Source of the DNA: Aedes albopictus
Lineage: Eukaryota; Arthropoda; Insecta; Diptera; Culicidae
Direction: 5' to 3'
Length of the DNA: 64,000 nucleotides
Assembly (NCBI RefSeq): GCF_035046485.1
Contig: NC_085137.1
Location: 317,265,164-317,329,163 of the forward strand
Shown here: piece after piece, positions 1 through 10,239 of the stretch
How the letters are laid out: each line of letters begins with the position of its first letter
How positions within the stretch are numbered: position 1 is the stretch's first letter
Program-made: the position numbers and the translations under genes
The notes under the pieces: model-generated
Told to the model about the DNA's origin: nothing
The model's database searches: none
The model's input: only the letters and a program-made list of their open reading frames with translations

Positions 1-427
1 TGATTGAAATTCCAGCAAGGCTCATCGTTAGCCTCTTAAGCAGCCAGAAAGTTCCGTTTGGAACTTTATCTGAACTTCGCGGAACTTGAAAGTGCATTTT
101 GTCATGGGAAGCAGAACTTTTGGTTACTTGGGTTGATCACCTTCCCACTATTTTTTTTGGATAAAATCAGGTACAATGCTTATGATTCTAAACAAATATT
201 TTTCAAACATGTACTGAGTGGGCCTGTTTCAAGTTCCGTAAACAAAATTTTTACACGTCAGTTTCACATTTTGTAAAAAAATATATTAAAATGGCCAAAA
301 CTATCAATCGGAAATTTATTGAAGAAACTAAATTTGATTATGCTGAATAATTTTTTCAAATTCTTACAACTGGTGTATTTTGTAAGTTAATAATCAAATA
401 AAGTCTAGTAAGTTACATAATGACTCA
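1..427. other. AT-rich sequence, nothing recognised
   Basis: No convincing coding, RNA or repeat signal was seen. It probably lies in an intron or upstream flank of the PTB-like gene whose last exons start at 1550. Confidence 0.5.
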
Positions 428-856
428 CGAAATTTGTCGAAAGACATCCCTAAAACTGCAATTTTAATTCAGCAAACACAACACTTTGCAGTTTGACACT
501 AGGGGCAAGACACTGTGCGAACGAGAGTAACTCTGAGAAATTCTGAGTAACTCTTTTTATCAATGATCGACGAAATATGTCGAAAAACACCCCTAAAACT
601 GCAAGAAAAGCGGGATATCGGGCAATATTGTTTTGTTTTTGCGATAGTATCAGGCAATACTCAAGTAAAACGGGAGCAATCCGGAGAAATTCTGAGCAAC
701 TCTGTGAAGGACAATGTACTCTCCAGCACAGTGTCATGCCCCAAGGTTTGACATTGGTTCCAAATAGCATAAACGGGAGAAATTCTGAGGAACTGTGAAG
801 AATTCTAATAACACATCGAACACAGGTTTGATCTCGTTAGATCTGACTTGCTCCTA
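428..856 (+). mobile_element. hAT-like MITE, subfamily 2, split by a subfamily 1 copy
   Basis: The two outer parts (428-498 and 754-856) match the complete subfamily 2 copy at 15871-16126 in order and orientation, and the right end still reads CTCCTAG. The left end is truncated. Removing the insertion at 499-745 together with one 8-bp duplication rejoins the parts. Confidence 0.75.
499..745 (+). mobile_element. hAT-like MITE, subfamily 1 (247 bp)
   Basis: The ends are CTAGGGGCAAG and TGCCCCAAG, nearly inverted. It is flanked by an exact 8-bp duplication GTTTGACA at 491-498 and 746-753, the TSD length expected of hAT transposases. Other copies lie at 3808-4040, 6126-6372, 13651-13897, 15715-16224 and 16494-17068. 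It carries an open frame of about 60 codons on one strand that recurs across copies. There is no transposase, so mobilisation must be in trans. Confidence 0.85.
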
Positions 857-1236
857 GTTCTACTCTGTAAAATCAAATACAAAATCACTTAAGACATATT
901 GTTTTTAAGTTTTCGTTTTAAATTTGAGTACAGTAGATGTTTCGGTTATCGAATGTTATCACTGTTCAGGGACACATCTCGATAAATCTTTCAAATCATA
1001 AGTAACTTTTCAAGTCTATTGGTCTAACAATTGGTAAATTGTAAGTTTCAAGGTAAGCCTAAACTTTTTTCGTTTCGTTTGCACAATTTTTTGCCCCTAG
1101 TGATTGCTATCTTCTTCTTCTTTACGTCCTCACTTCAACTTAGTGTTTAGTGGAAAACGAAACATATTTTATGAATAAGAATTCGGTTACATTTTCTAAT
1201 TTAACGTGAATACAAACTTTTTACAAAGTAGTGTAC
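857..1236. other. AT-rich spacer
   Basis: No feature supported. A TTCTTCTTCTTT run near 1110 is the only low-complexity patch noticed. Confidence 0.5.
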
Positions 1237-1479
1237 ACACCAAAAATCGATTGAGGGTTTCAGCAAAATTTTGCTGAATTTTGCCGAGCTGAAGGCTTCA
1301 GCAAAAATTTTGCTGAAATTCAGCAAAATTTTGCTGAATTGTTCAGTAAACTCTGCTGATCACCAGTAACGTTTTGCTGAAATTCAGCAAACTTTGCTGA
1401 AAGTTCAGCAAAAAAATTTGCTGGACCCTTCAGCTCGGCAAAATTCAGCAAAATATTGCTGAAAGCGTTTAGTGTGTAG
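1237..1479. repeat. Cluster of TTCAGCAAA half-sites and palindromes
   Basis: About a dozen copies of TTCAGCAAA or its complement TTTGCTGAA occur in 240 bp, several fused as TTCAGCAAAATTTTGCTGAA. GAGCTGAAGG and CTTCAGCTCGG form a longer inverted pair near the two edges. The flanks acacacc and gtgtgt suggest short terminal inverted repeats, so a small palindromic element is likely. It lies 70 bp upstream of the PTB exon acceptor, in the intron. Confidence 0.7.
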
Positions 1480-1549
1480 AATTACACATATTACGCGTAC
1501 ATAAAAAAAACTAATCCTACGATCCATATGATACGAATTTTTCCCACAG

Positions 1550-1803
1550 GTCAGCGCAGCCAAAGCTCTTCCGCCGAACAAAATCCTTCCGTACTGTAAT
1601 CTAACGGTGTCCCTCGATGGTGTCCGCATGGAAACCATTACCTCCAAGCAGAGTTTGCTGACCAATTTCACCATCGATACCATATCCTACGGCGTGCAGG
1701 ATCTCGTCTATACCAGGGTATTTGCGATGATCGTGGTCAAGGAAAACTACAACCTCAAGGACGAGAATCCTTTCGAGGTGCACGCCTTCGTGTGTGACAG
1801 TCG
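1550..1803 (+). CDS. PTB/PID-like domain protein, internal exon
   Basis: The acceptor tttttcccacag ends at 1549. The exon reads in frame from its first base and encodes about 84 residues, beginning VSAAKALPPN and ending in FEVHAFVCDS. The order of strands (ILPYCNLTVSLDG, then a second strand pair, then VFAMIVVKE, then EVHAFVCDS) matches the middle of a phosphotyrosine-binding fold, where a late strand typically reads xCHxFxC. The donor is at 1804 (gtagga), leaving two bases (CG) to complete an Arg codon with the next exon. Upstream exons, including the start codon, lie outside the window. Base composition is clearly higher in GC than the flanks. PTB adaptors bind NPxY-type tails or lipids; the exact family (LDLRAP/FAM43/other) is not assigned. 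Confidence 0.72.
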
Positions 1804-1868
1804 GTAGGATTAGTTCTAATTTCATATTTGATATGTATGTATGTGATGCTAAAATTCTTTACTTTTAG

Positions 1869-2058
1869 AGCAATGGCCCGCCGTTTGACGTTTGCCCTGG
1901 CGGCATCCTTCCAGGATTATTCCAAACGGGTGAAGGAAGCTGAGGAACACAACATGGGTGACTCCAATGGAAAACCCCTGCGGAAAAAGTTTGCCATCGA
2001 CCTGCGAACTCCGGAAGAAATCCAGCAGGACATCACCGAGCAGGAAACGGAAGCGTGA
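1869..2058 (+). CDS. PTB/PID-like domain protein, terminal exon
   Basis: This exon follows a 65-bp intron (1804-1868, acceptor cttttag). The joined codon gives Arg and the frame continues AMARRLTFALAASFQDYSK, an amphipathic helix like the C-terminal helix that closes the ligand groove of PTB domains. A charged tail then runs to a TGA at 2056-2058 (last residues EQETEA). The two exons give 147 residues of the C-terminal part. No linker or second domain follows, so the protein ends soon after the PTB domain. Function beyond adaptor-like binding is not inferred. Confidence 0.72.
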
Positions 2059-3559
2059 TTTCACAAGATTCGTTCCAATGTTTTAATCTTTGGTTATCAC
2101 AATCTTCGTTGAACGAATGTGAAATCAGTTCCAGATTGAAAACAGAATTAAGTGTTGCGACTAGTCGATTTTATACTATTTACGCATTAAAGTTATCATA
2201 ATACCTCCTAAGCTGAACAAAAAGACCTCAGCGAAGGTCCACAGGATACAAATACCAAAATCAAGAGTAACCTTTATGCAGCAAATATAGATTTAAGGAA
2301 AAATAAGATGCTACATATGTTTGTTAGAATATTGCAGTATGAAGAGAAGTTATATTTTAAATAAGGAACAAATGCAGAAACAAACTTAAAGAACTTTGTA
2401 TTGATAAATCGGATGTGTGACATTTGCACCAACATGTTTGAGTACCATGTGATATAAGATTTTATTGTTTATTTCTTCCGAAACCTCCCTATAGAATATA
2501 TTCAGTCGGATACGTTTATAATTAGGCGAGATTTCCTATATGATCATATTGGCCTTATATATCTTATTGTATGGGTGTTTGCTGGTTGGTCATAACTCAA
2601 CTCAAAAGCATTAAAATATCACAAATTGATGAAAAAATTGGTGAAATTACTGATGCCTAACCGCCGTCTCTGATACTCTTTTTCATTTTTGAAAAACAAG
2701 AACGTATTTGTGTAGGAGACATGACACAAGTTTTCACAACCCAAAAAAGTCGGTATATCTCTCAAAAAGTCGGCATATCCTTAACTAAAATGAACGACAA
2801 AACTTTTGCGTATATTTGTGTTTTTCGCTTGTATACATAATGTTAGTGGGACAGCCCTATTCTATCAAAAAGTTCATTCCCAGGACTGCCTAGCGTATTT
2901 TTTTTTCGCGTGGGACTCGGCGTAGGATTATCAAAAACCACCAGGGAGACGACACAATTTTTCACAACCCAAAAACAGAACATCCTAAAAAAGTCAGGTT
3001 CAGGTTTGTTTTTTTTTTTGGGATACAGTAAACGTTTGCTCGATGCAAACGCTTTAACTGCAATGGTTTTTAGCTGCCAATCCGCTAAGTGCAACAATTT
3101 TGCAGTTTTGTTTGTTGTTGCAGTTATCGAACATCAAACGTAAACATGCTGCAGTTTTCAAACATCTATTTATTAACGCGCACGGGGGGAGCGACACTAG
3201 TTTTGCCAAGTCGAAAAACCCATAAAAAAGTCGAAAAAAGTCGTAAAAACCCGGTAAAACCTGCAAAACTTTTGCGGGTTTCAGCGACTTTTTTGGGGTT
3301 TTCAGCCGCTAAACGCGCATGAGGATGTGTAGTGCGAGGTGTAGTGTAGTGTATGATGGCCAACAAGTGGGATTCCTTATTTTACACGGTCCAAGATACG
3401 GTCTCCTGAATCGTGCTTGAACCATGGTGGACTGCAAAACAACCAGTTAAGTTGTCTCCCCCTGCAAGAGCTTGAGTTCAACGAGGATTCGCAAGACACT
3501 CACGCAAAAACGGCTACGCTCAAAAATGTGTTCGGCCTGCACATTTTTAGTAAATATCC
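2059..3559. other. 3' flank of the PTB-like gene, with degenerate repeats
   Basis: The 3' UTR is followed by repeat-like sequence. The phrase CACAACCCAAAAA recurs at about 2737 and 2962, and AAAGTCG-type blocks occur at 2746-2780 and 3205-3250. The block 3180-3320 is rich in GTCGAAAAA and GCGGGTTT and looks like decayed transposon. Short open frames here have no recognisable content. Confidence 0.4.
2186..2191 (+). terminator. Possible poly(A) signal ATTAAA of the PTB-like gene
   Basis: ATTAAA lies 128 bp after the stop in AT-rich sequence. Other AT-rich hexamers follow, so the exact cleavage site is uncertain. Confidence 0.35.
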
Positions 3560-3769
3560 ATGCCGCACATGACTGTGTTGGAAACACACATTTTTTTCAA
3601 ATTGCTCGTACGCTCACATGTGGATGTATTTTGCAATAATTTCGACATGGCAACCTCACTGGGTTTATAAACCACCTTCAAATACCGAAAAATATTGATA
3701 TTTTGCAAAAATGTGAGCGTACGAGCAATTTAAAAAAAATGTGTTTCCAACACAGTCCTTGTGCGGCAT
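3560..3769. repeat. Fold-back element of about 210 bp
   Basis: The left arm begins ATGCCGCACATGACTGTG and the right arm ends CACAGTCCTTGTGCGGCAT. The arms stay paired through a shared block, GAGCGTACGAGCAATTT and its complement. About 55-60 bp per arm flank an unpaired centre. Confidence 0.75.
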
Positions 3770-3807
3770 GGGCGTTACTCACAAATGAGAGCTTTTATTT
3801 TAGAGAG

Positions 3808-4040
3808 CTGTGCGAACGAGAGTAACTCTGAGAAATTCTGAGTAACTCTTTTTATCAATGATCGACGAAATATGTCTAAAAACACCCCTAAAACTGCAAG
3901 AAAAGCGGGATATCGGGCAATATTGTTTTGTTTTTGCGATAGTATCAGGCAATACTCAAGTAAAACGGGAGCAATCCGGAGAAATTCTGAGCAACTCTGT
4001 GAAGGAAAATGTACTCTCCAGCACAGTGTCTTGCCCCAAG
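3808..4040 (+). mobile_element. hAT-like MITE, subfamily 1, left end missing
   Basis: Nearly identical to 499-745 from CTGTGCGAACGAGAG to the right end TTGCCCCAAG. The left CTAGGGGCAAGACA is lost, so no TSD can be read. Confidence 0.75.
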
Positions 4041-4296
4041 GATTCTACATATATGTAATACCCAGCGTTCGGAATTTTCGCTCATTCTCACGAAAATATA
4101 ATTCTCCCTCACGCCAATTTTCAGCGAAAATCTGGCTTGAGAAATCTCCCACACAAGGAGAAGAGTGAAAATATGTTTACACTCGCTCTCAAAGCGGCGA
4201 GAATTTCGTTTACCCTTCGTCGGCCGATCATGTTGTCTTTCCTTGACTCCTATGACGTCGACGACGATTGGTTTTATGCAGTAAATTTTCTTCTCC

Positions 4297-4400
4297 CTCT
4301 GTGTGGTTGGCGCGGTGGTGTGGATAGAGAGCGCGTGTCGCGGTTGTTTTTAGTAATGTTCCAGGTTCGAATCCCGTCGAGGGCACAATTTTTGTTAATC
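4297..4400 (+). repeat. tRNA-like SINE fragment
   Basis: TGGTTGGCGCGGTGGTGTGG resembles an A box, and CAGGTTCGAATCCCGTCG contains a consensus B box (GGTTCGAATCC). The spacing fits a tRNA-derived RNA polymerase III promoter. No cloverleaf closes, so a SINE head is preferred over a tRNA gene. Confidence 0.4.
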
Positions 4401-6117
4401 TGCTTTGGAACAGATTTTCGTGAGAATTGGGTGAGTGAAAATTTAACAGAACGAAAAGTAATTATCCCAAGGGGCGGATCACTTTTGGATCATCTGATGT
4501 ATGAAAAACATCTGTTGCATTTTAATGCATTTTTATGCATTCATTCATTCAGTGAATCAAGCAACCCATGGCTAGCTTCAATACTTGACAATTGTCATTA
4601 TCAGTGCCCAATAACAAACTATTTCGACCCCAACATTGTTTTATATTTTGCAGGTGTCAAAGATAAAATCCACAACTGTATTTTAGTTTATTTCAGGGTT
4701 TATTTTTCGCTCTGTACGCAATACATGCATACGGTTGAGTCTCCTAAGCCCTGCTACTCCCTGATTTTTTTTAATGTTTAGAGCGTAGTTTTAGCATTCA
4801 GCGAATTGAGAGAAAACAACCGAGAAATTGTAGTGAGCTTCAAGTTTGCAGTGATGATACTTAACAGTTTTTGTCAGTATTGTCTGTTCGTTTGTACTAC
4901 GCATATGTACGAAGTACCATGTACTTCGGCCTGCACACTCGACATTGATTTCATTATTTTATATAAACGCCAATAAAACAACTATAGTTGAACCATTTTA
5001 AATTTCACTTGACTTTTTTAATCTCGAAGTAATACAAAAACTATATATATATTTAAGGTACTTCACATATTCTGGATTAAAATCGGTTGAAAATAATTGC
5101 TCCCCCAACCAGCTGGTCGCAGTTAGACGGTTAGACCCTTGAAGTCAAGTATGTATTTCACTAGTGACTAGCCCAACTGCCATTTCCAGTCGATTCCAGA
5201 GCTGTTCCTGCAATAAATATTTAATAATATTTAACAGTTAATTAATTATAGTTAATTTAATATGCATAACTTACAATTACACGGTTCCTGTCTATTTTAA
5301 TACAGTTACCTTTTGAACACAACCAACATGAAACAATTCATAATGGTTTTCTTCAGTACAGAGCTGCAATTTGACATTCACATATACATCAATGCTAAGT
5401 TGATAGAAAATTAAAAAAAATGCATTTCCATACATTAGATGCAAATTCAATGCACATTCAAAGAGTGATTCGCCCCTTGAATTATCCACAGGTTGAAGCG
5501 ATTTTCAGTTATCATGAATCGCTGCTCTCGAAAGAAGTGCTGAAGGGGAAAAGTGTTTCTCAAGCAAAATAGTGAAAATAAGCTCTCCTGCCGCCGTGAG
5601 AATAGCTTATTTCGTATCGCTGAAACGAAAATTACGAACCCTGTACCGTAGTACTAAACCAGGACTCAATCCTCTAAAGAAAACGAGGACAAGTTATGGC
5701 GCTTACCAAGAGAGTATTTATGTACCTTTTCCTGCTTCTCGAAATCATCTCCAACGGAAGTACCGCAAAGGCAAGAAAGAGAAAAAATGAGTTTTTGTGG
5801 GTAGATTTTTAACCCTTTAAAAGGCCAAGGAATTGCTTTTCTGGGTGTTTGAAGGTTTCAGCAGGCTACCTTACCGGGGTAGGCTGGGGCTAATTTAAAA
5901 AAAATCTCTCCGGGATATGATTTCCCAAGTGGAAAGTGATCTACTAGTCAAAATAAGTGTGCTGTACAAAAATGAGCAATTTCGGTTGATACTTAGGGGT
6001 GGCGCAAAGGGTTTTTAAAGCTTTGTTTAGTACCAAAAAATACCAGGCGTTAGTAATCCCAATTTTGCGTAAACAAAAAAAAAGTTCGGAATAAATGAAC
6101 TACCCGCTTTGCGCGCA
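4401..6117. other. No gene recognised
   Basis: AT-rich unique-looking sequence. A 214-codon open frame begins at 4137 and runs through the tRNA-like fragment to 4781. It has no domain-like pattern and is not called as a gene. Confidence 0.4.
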
Positions 6118-6125
6118 GCCACAAT

Positions 6126-6372
6126 CTTGGGGCATGACACTGTGCTGGAGAGTACATTTTCCTTCACAGAGTTGCTCAGAATTTCTCCGGATTGCTCCCG
6201 TTTTACTTGAGTATTGCCTGATACTATCGCAAAAACAAAACAATATTGCCCGATATCCCGCTTTTCTTGCAGTTTTAGGGGTGTTTTTCGACATATTTCG
6301 TCGATCATTGATAAAAAGAGTTACTCAGAATTTCTCAGAGTTACTCTCGTTCGCACAGTGTCTTGCCCCTAG
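6126..6372 (-). mobile_element. hAT-like MITE, subfamily 1 (247 bp)
   Basis: Same length and content as 499-745 but reversed. The flanks are GCCACAAT (6118-6125) and GCCACAGT (6373-6380), an 8-bp duplication with one mismatch. Confidence 0.85.
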
Positions 6373-7253
6373 GCCACAGTTGATCAGCAGGAGTAAATCA
6401 ATTTAATTGTGTATGGCGAAATGCATCTAAACTTGAATTACTTGAAATACAAAGCTTTTCCCGAAAAAATATTTGGTAGGCTTAATAGTGGTCACCAATG
6501 TGCACATTGGTCGATGCGGTGAGTAGGAAAACAGCTGATGTAGTTAATTCATTGTTATAAAACAGAAAGAAATACAAACAGTAGGTGGCAATATAGTTGC
6601 AACTGCCTTATAAAGGGTTAAACCACACACAGTCCATGAAACCATTTCTTGAATGTCTGATAGCAGATTTGCTCTCATTCTATACAAAGGGATTCTGGCC
6701 AGTTCAATGGATCTCGGAATCTATTACAGAAACAATCAGTTATGCCCATGTCTCTGACCCGTCCAGTCGTGAATACACGCTGGTAACCCTTAGTTAAGGC
6801 CGCACGGGACGACGTGTAATTTTTCAAATCTTCCTTCTCATTCTAACAATTTGCCTCACGATTTTGAAGATGCAAATTCCAATTTCCACTGCACTGACGT
6901 AGCTGAAGCTTTAGTCGATTGTGCACCGCAAGTGAGCAAATGAACGATCAAATTTCTAGTCAAGAATATGAAGTAGAAGTTGGGTTTTGTATCTTACTAA
7001 CAACAGAGCAATGGCAGACGATTCAACCACCTTCCCGTCCTGCCTTAAACCAGTGAAAGACGTGAAGTTCTTTTCTCCCGATCTTCCCCGTGTGACCGTA
7101 ATCCAAATCTGCATATTTTTAACACACCCAAGAACACACCTCATAAATGCCTTATGCTATTTTATCCACTGTCGATTGATGCTTTGTCAAGGCCAGATAG
7201 CCGTTAGGCTTTCGGATTCATAAAATTGAACTCCCTCTCACATAAAACCAGAC
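6373..7253. other. Intergenic sequence downstream of the chitin-binding gene
   Basis: Nothing coding is supported. A perfect 18-bp palindrome ACCAATGTGCACATTGGT sits at 6494-6511. Confidence 0.45.
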
Positions 7254-7259
7254 TTTATT
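7254..7259 (-). terminator. Poly(A) signal AATAAA of the chitin-binding protein gene
   Basis: TTTATT on the plus strand is AATAAA on the minus strand, about 155 bp after the TGA stop at 7414-7416. It gives a short 3' UTR. Confidence 0.55.
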
Positions 7260-7413
7260 TTCTCGTTTTCTTCCTTCAAACTCGCAAATAAATTAATTTA
7301 CTTAAACCTACAGCAACGTCAACGTGTGCTACCAGAGCGTGGACGGTTTTTCGTTGCGCCCAGCGAGAAGGAACCATCCGCCGTCACCATTTTACCCCCT
7401 TAGATCGATTTTC

Positions 7414-8772
7414 TCACGAAGGAACAGCATCCGCCTTGAATAGGAAGGTTTTTCGCCTCCTCAGCGCTGGTGGTACAACACCCCTCCTGAGGTCGGCTAC
7501 AGTCGAAACGATAAACTCCGGCAAGTCGGCAGAGTTAGATGGTAGCGGGATATTTTCGGCAAGAGTGGCAGTCAATGGGTGAACTTCGTTCATCACAGTC
7601 TGATTTTGATCTTCCACGGGGGTTGGCTCATCGGCTTGCAAAACCAACTCGTTCTGAACTGGCGAAGCTTCCGAGTCAGCTACGTTTTCAACAACAACGG
7701 CTTCGTCGTCAGCCGTAGCGAGGTTCTCTGCAACGATTGGATCACTAATCATTTGTTCACTTTCTTCCTGCTCATCATGGTTCAGTTCATTGTCAGTGAC
7801 AATGTTCTCCGCATTAGGTGAAGGTACTTCACTAATCTCGAATGTTTGTGGCTCAGCTTCGAGAACTGGCTCATTTACCATTTGTGTGTCTGATGATTCG
7901 TTTTGAACTGAATTAGAATCATTTTCATCGTTCACGGTATTGCTAATGATAGAGTCTACCGATTGCGTATTCTGCTCGTCTGATACTTCCGGTTGAACAT
8001 GGTGTACTTCTTCTTGAACGTCCTGTACCACAGGCTCCGATTCTTCAATTTCTTGTACATCATTATGAAGCTGCAGTTGAATTGTTGGTTGCACCACTTC
8101 TGACAAGACAGCTACAGGTTCTTCTTGTTCATTGCTATCATTTACCACCGAGTTAGAAACACCCTCATCATCATTTGCTTCGTGGACTTTAACTGGAACT
8201 TCTTCCATATTTGAAGAAATGGCACTGACCTCGTTGCTTTCATCATTGACTTCTACTTCCTGAGTGTTGTCAATTACTTCATGTTGAACAGATTCCGAAG
8301 CTTGAGCATCTGTTTGCTCGTCTAGCATTTCCTGGGCAGTGTTCTCGGTTTCATCTTCTTCCACGGGGTCAAACTTATCGTCGTTGATTTGCTGGTGGTC
8401 AAACATGTTCACGTAGTTATCACTGATGGGCATGGAAACCACTGAACCTATGACTTTCTCCTCATTACTGGCATCATCCATCATAGATTCCTCTTCTGGT
8501 GGCAGTAAGACCTGAGCTGGCATCATAACGGCGGCCGAATTTGGTTCGGCAGCAGGCTGCTCTTCGTTGTTTGCACTGTCGCCTTCGTTGGACGATTCTG
8601 TTTCGGAATTTGAGGTTGAAGATTCTTCCGCATCGGGGAAGAACATGCCCGAGTCTTCACATGGGAACCCTAGTTGTCCTTCGTGCACGCAGGTTTGATA
8701 CATTTGGCTGAAAACGGTCTTCTCAGCACAAATGAAACTGAAACGGGCTCGGTCCTGGCATCGGTGAAAAAT
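7414..8772 (-). CDS. CBM14 (peritrophin-A type) chitin-binding protein, terminal exon
   Basis: The acceptor (minus strand) reads tctcaacatttag and the exon opens IFHRCQDRARFSFIC. It holds CBM14 cysteines 3-6 with family spacing: C-x9-C-x12-C-x9-C (FHRC, FSFIC, YQTC, FPC). Cysteines 1 and 2 are on the exon at 57101-57232. Together they give C-x14-C-x5-C-x9-C-x12-C-x9-C, a canonical chitin-binding type 2 domain. After the domain come about 400 residues of low complexity, very rich in Glu, Asp, Asn, Ser, Val and Gln. The end is basic, with LRRGVVPPALRRRKTFLF shortly before the TGA. Such proteins are normally secreted and act in cuticle or peritrophic matrix. The acidic tail may bind calcium or other matrix proteins (inference). 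An internal ATG at 8703 is not the true start. Confidence 0.85.
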   Translation of the reverse strand: MFHRCQDRARFSFICAEKTVFSQMYQTCVHEGQLGFPCEDSGMFFPDAEESSTSNSETESSNEGDSANNEEQPAAEPNSAAVMMPAQVLLPPEEESMMDDASNEEKVIGSVVSMPISDNYVNMFDHQQINDDKFDPVEEDETENTAQEMLDEQTDAQASESVQHEVIDNTQEVEVNDESNEVSAISSNMEEVPVKVHEANDDEGVSNSVVNDSNEQEEPVAVLSEVVQPTIQLQLHNDVQEIEESEPVVQDVQEEVHHVQPEVSDEQNTQSVDSIISNTVNDENDSNSVQNESSDTQMVNEPVLEAEPQTFEISEVPSPNAENIVTDNELNHDEQEESEQMISDPIVAENLATADDEAVVVENVADSEASPVQNELVLQADEPTPVEDQNQTVMNEVHPLTATLAENIPLPSNSADLPEFIVSTVADLRRGVVPPALRRRKTFLFKADAVPS

Positions 8773-9094
8773 CTAAATGTTGAGAAAAGAAAAAAAAAGA
8801 AAAGCTACATATAATAGTTGACTTTGAAAGGACACGGGATTGTAAATCATAAATAATTATATTTTGCTAAAAACTCATTGTTCAAAAGTTTAAATCCTAG
8901 GTTTAATCACAAACTAAGAGTTTAATTCAGTTTAACTAAGAATTTAATTCAGTTAGGTAGTTGATTAATGGCTAGATATATTCGGTGTTCAAAATGCAAT
9001 TCTGTTTTTCAAGTTCGAGTAAAGTACAATTTCGATTAGAATACCATGCTTGATCGTATTATTCAATATAAGCGAGATTTCGTCTTTAATTTTA

Positions 9095-9321
9095 GGACCC
9101 TATTGAAAAGGCCCCAACAACATTGCGTAAACAAACACGTTTCTGTCGACTTAGGGCCTTCTGATATCCACCCACGCATCTCACCACCATTAACAGAAAG
9201 CTTGATGTTTGCGCTTTCTGTTAGTGGTGGTGAGGTGTGTGGGTGGAGTTCAAAAGGCCTCAAGTCGACAGAAACATGTTTGTTTACAAAATGTTGGTGC
9301 GGCCTTTTCAATTGTTGGTCC
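9095..9321. repeat. Fold-back element, about 227 bp
   Basis: Two arms of about 105 bp run from GGACCCTATTGAAAAGGCC to GGCCTTTTCAATTGTTGGTCC. Both strands give similar short open frames, as expected from a palindrome. Arms are diverged (roughly 85% by eye). Confidence 0.8.
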
Positions 9322-9455
9322 GGAAATCATTTGTTTTGCACAGGCTGGAGACGTTAGAAAAAGAAATGTCTCTTTAAACTTGAGGTTGGTAATTTCCATT
9401 TACCCCCATGCGAAAGAAGTACCGAAGTTCTTTTTATTCAGCCGTGAGTTCAAAT

Positions 9456-9838
9456 CAAGGGGCAAGACACTGTGCAAACGAGAGCAACTCTGAGAGGTTC
9501 TGAGCACAGACAAACAGACGTATCACTTGGAACAAATTGCGATAGAAACCATCGTCACGAAAACATAATCGCCTAATGCTAGCCAAGCTGTGTTACGCAA
9601 ACCACTCAGTAGGTGGCGGTAGTGAGCAAACGTCAAACAGGAGCAAAAACGATGCGAGCACCGTGACCGAGTGATGTGTGAATTACAAAATTTTTGAACT
9701 AACCGTTAAAAAGGGTAACGATGAGAAGTGAGTAGAGTGAGACGTCTGTTTGTCTGTGTTCTGAGTTACTTTTTTTTACCGATGATCGACGAAATTTGTA
9801 GAAAGACATCCCTAACACTGCAGTTTTCGTTCCCCAGC
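9456..9838 (+). mobile_element. hAT-like MITE, subfamily 2, interrupted and truncated
   Basis: Begins CAAGGGGCAAGACACTGTG and matches 15871-16126 for its left half. It is broken by the element at 9505-9758, and the right half is lost after GCAGTTTTCGTTC. Confidence 0.7.
9505..9758 (+). mobile_element. MITE with CACAGACAAACAGACG ends (254 bp)
   Basis: The 16-bp terminal repeats are perfectly inverted (CACAGACAAACAGACG and CGTCTGTTTGTCTGTG). It is flanked by a 7-bp duplication TTCTGAG (9498-9504, 9759-9765). A second copy of identical length lies at 55802-56055. No coding capacity. Confidence 0.85.
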
Positions 9839-10034
9839 ACGGAGGAAGTTAGGCGTTCGACAATGTTAGGCATTTGTTAGTTATGTTGCTCATCGAAAAA
9901 TTTTGGAGAGCATAAATCATAACCCCGAATTTATGCTGAATGTTCGATTTTTTCGCGCATCATTGACAGTTGAGCAAATGGCAGTGGAAAAACACTTTGT
10001 TGGTTGCGGCAGCTTAAAAATCGCGTTCGTCGGT

Positions 10035-10231
10035 CGAGAAAAAGAAAAAAAATTGCTCGTCTCAAATAGTTAAACCCGTAGGAACCATTTCCGTCGTTGC
10101 GTTGTCCAAACCGTCAGTTAATCGTCGCTGCTCCTGGCCAATAAGTCCGTTTCGTTCGCGTCGTACCGTCGCCGGAACCAGTCATCTCCAAAACAGTGAC
10201 CGATTCCGTTAAGTTTGGCTCCATCGTGTCG
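10035..10231 (+). promoter_or_regulatory. Candidate non-coding 5' exon ending at a strong donor
   Basis: This is a GC-richer island in AT-rich DNA, ending TCGTGTCG|gtgagtcat at 10231/10232. It contains CCGTCAGTTAATCG, an Inr-like TCAGTT at about 10115. A 5' UTR exon of the downstream RRM-like gene (next acceptor at 19690) is possible. There is no coding support, so this rests on composition and the donor only. Confidence 0.3.
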
Positions 10232-10239
10232 GTGAGTCA

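Noticed and set aside
4137..4781. 214-codon open frame
   Set aside because: It begins near a MITE, runs through a tRNA-like SINE head, has no domain-like pattern and lies in AT-rich repeat sequence.
7311..7403. Plus-strand terminal exon (acceptor cctacag, about 30 codons)
   Set aside because: It lies within the 3' UTR of the minus-strand CBM14 gene, has a poor pyrimidine tract and no linked upstream exon.
9046..9357. Similar proteins on both strands
   Set aside because: Produced by a palindromic fold-back element, not by genes. The same applies at 36624-36970 and 53794-54092.
10020..10090. 31-codon open frame from ATGGCAGTGG
   Set aside because: Too short and unsupported; treated only as part of a possible 5' UTR region.
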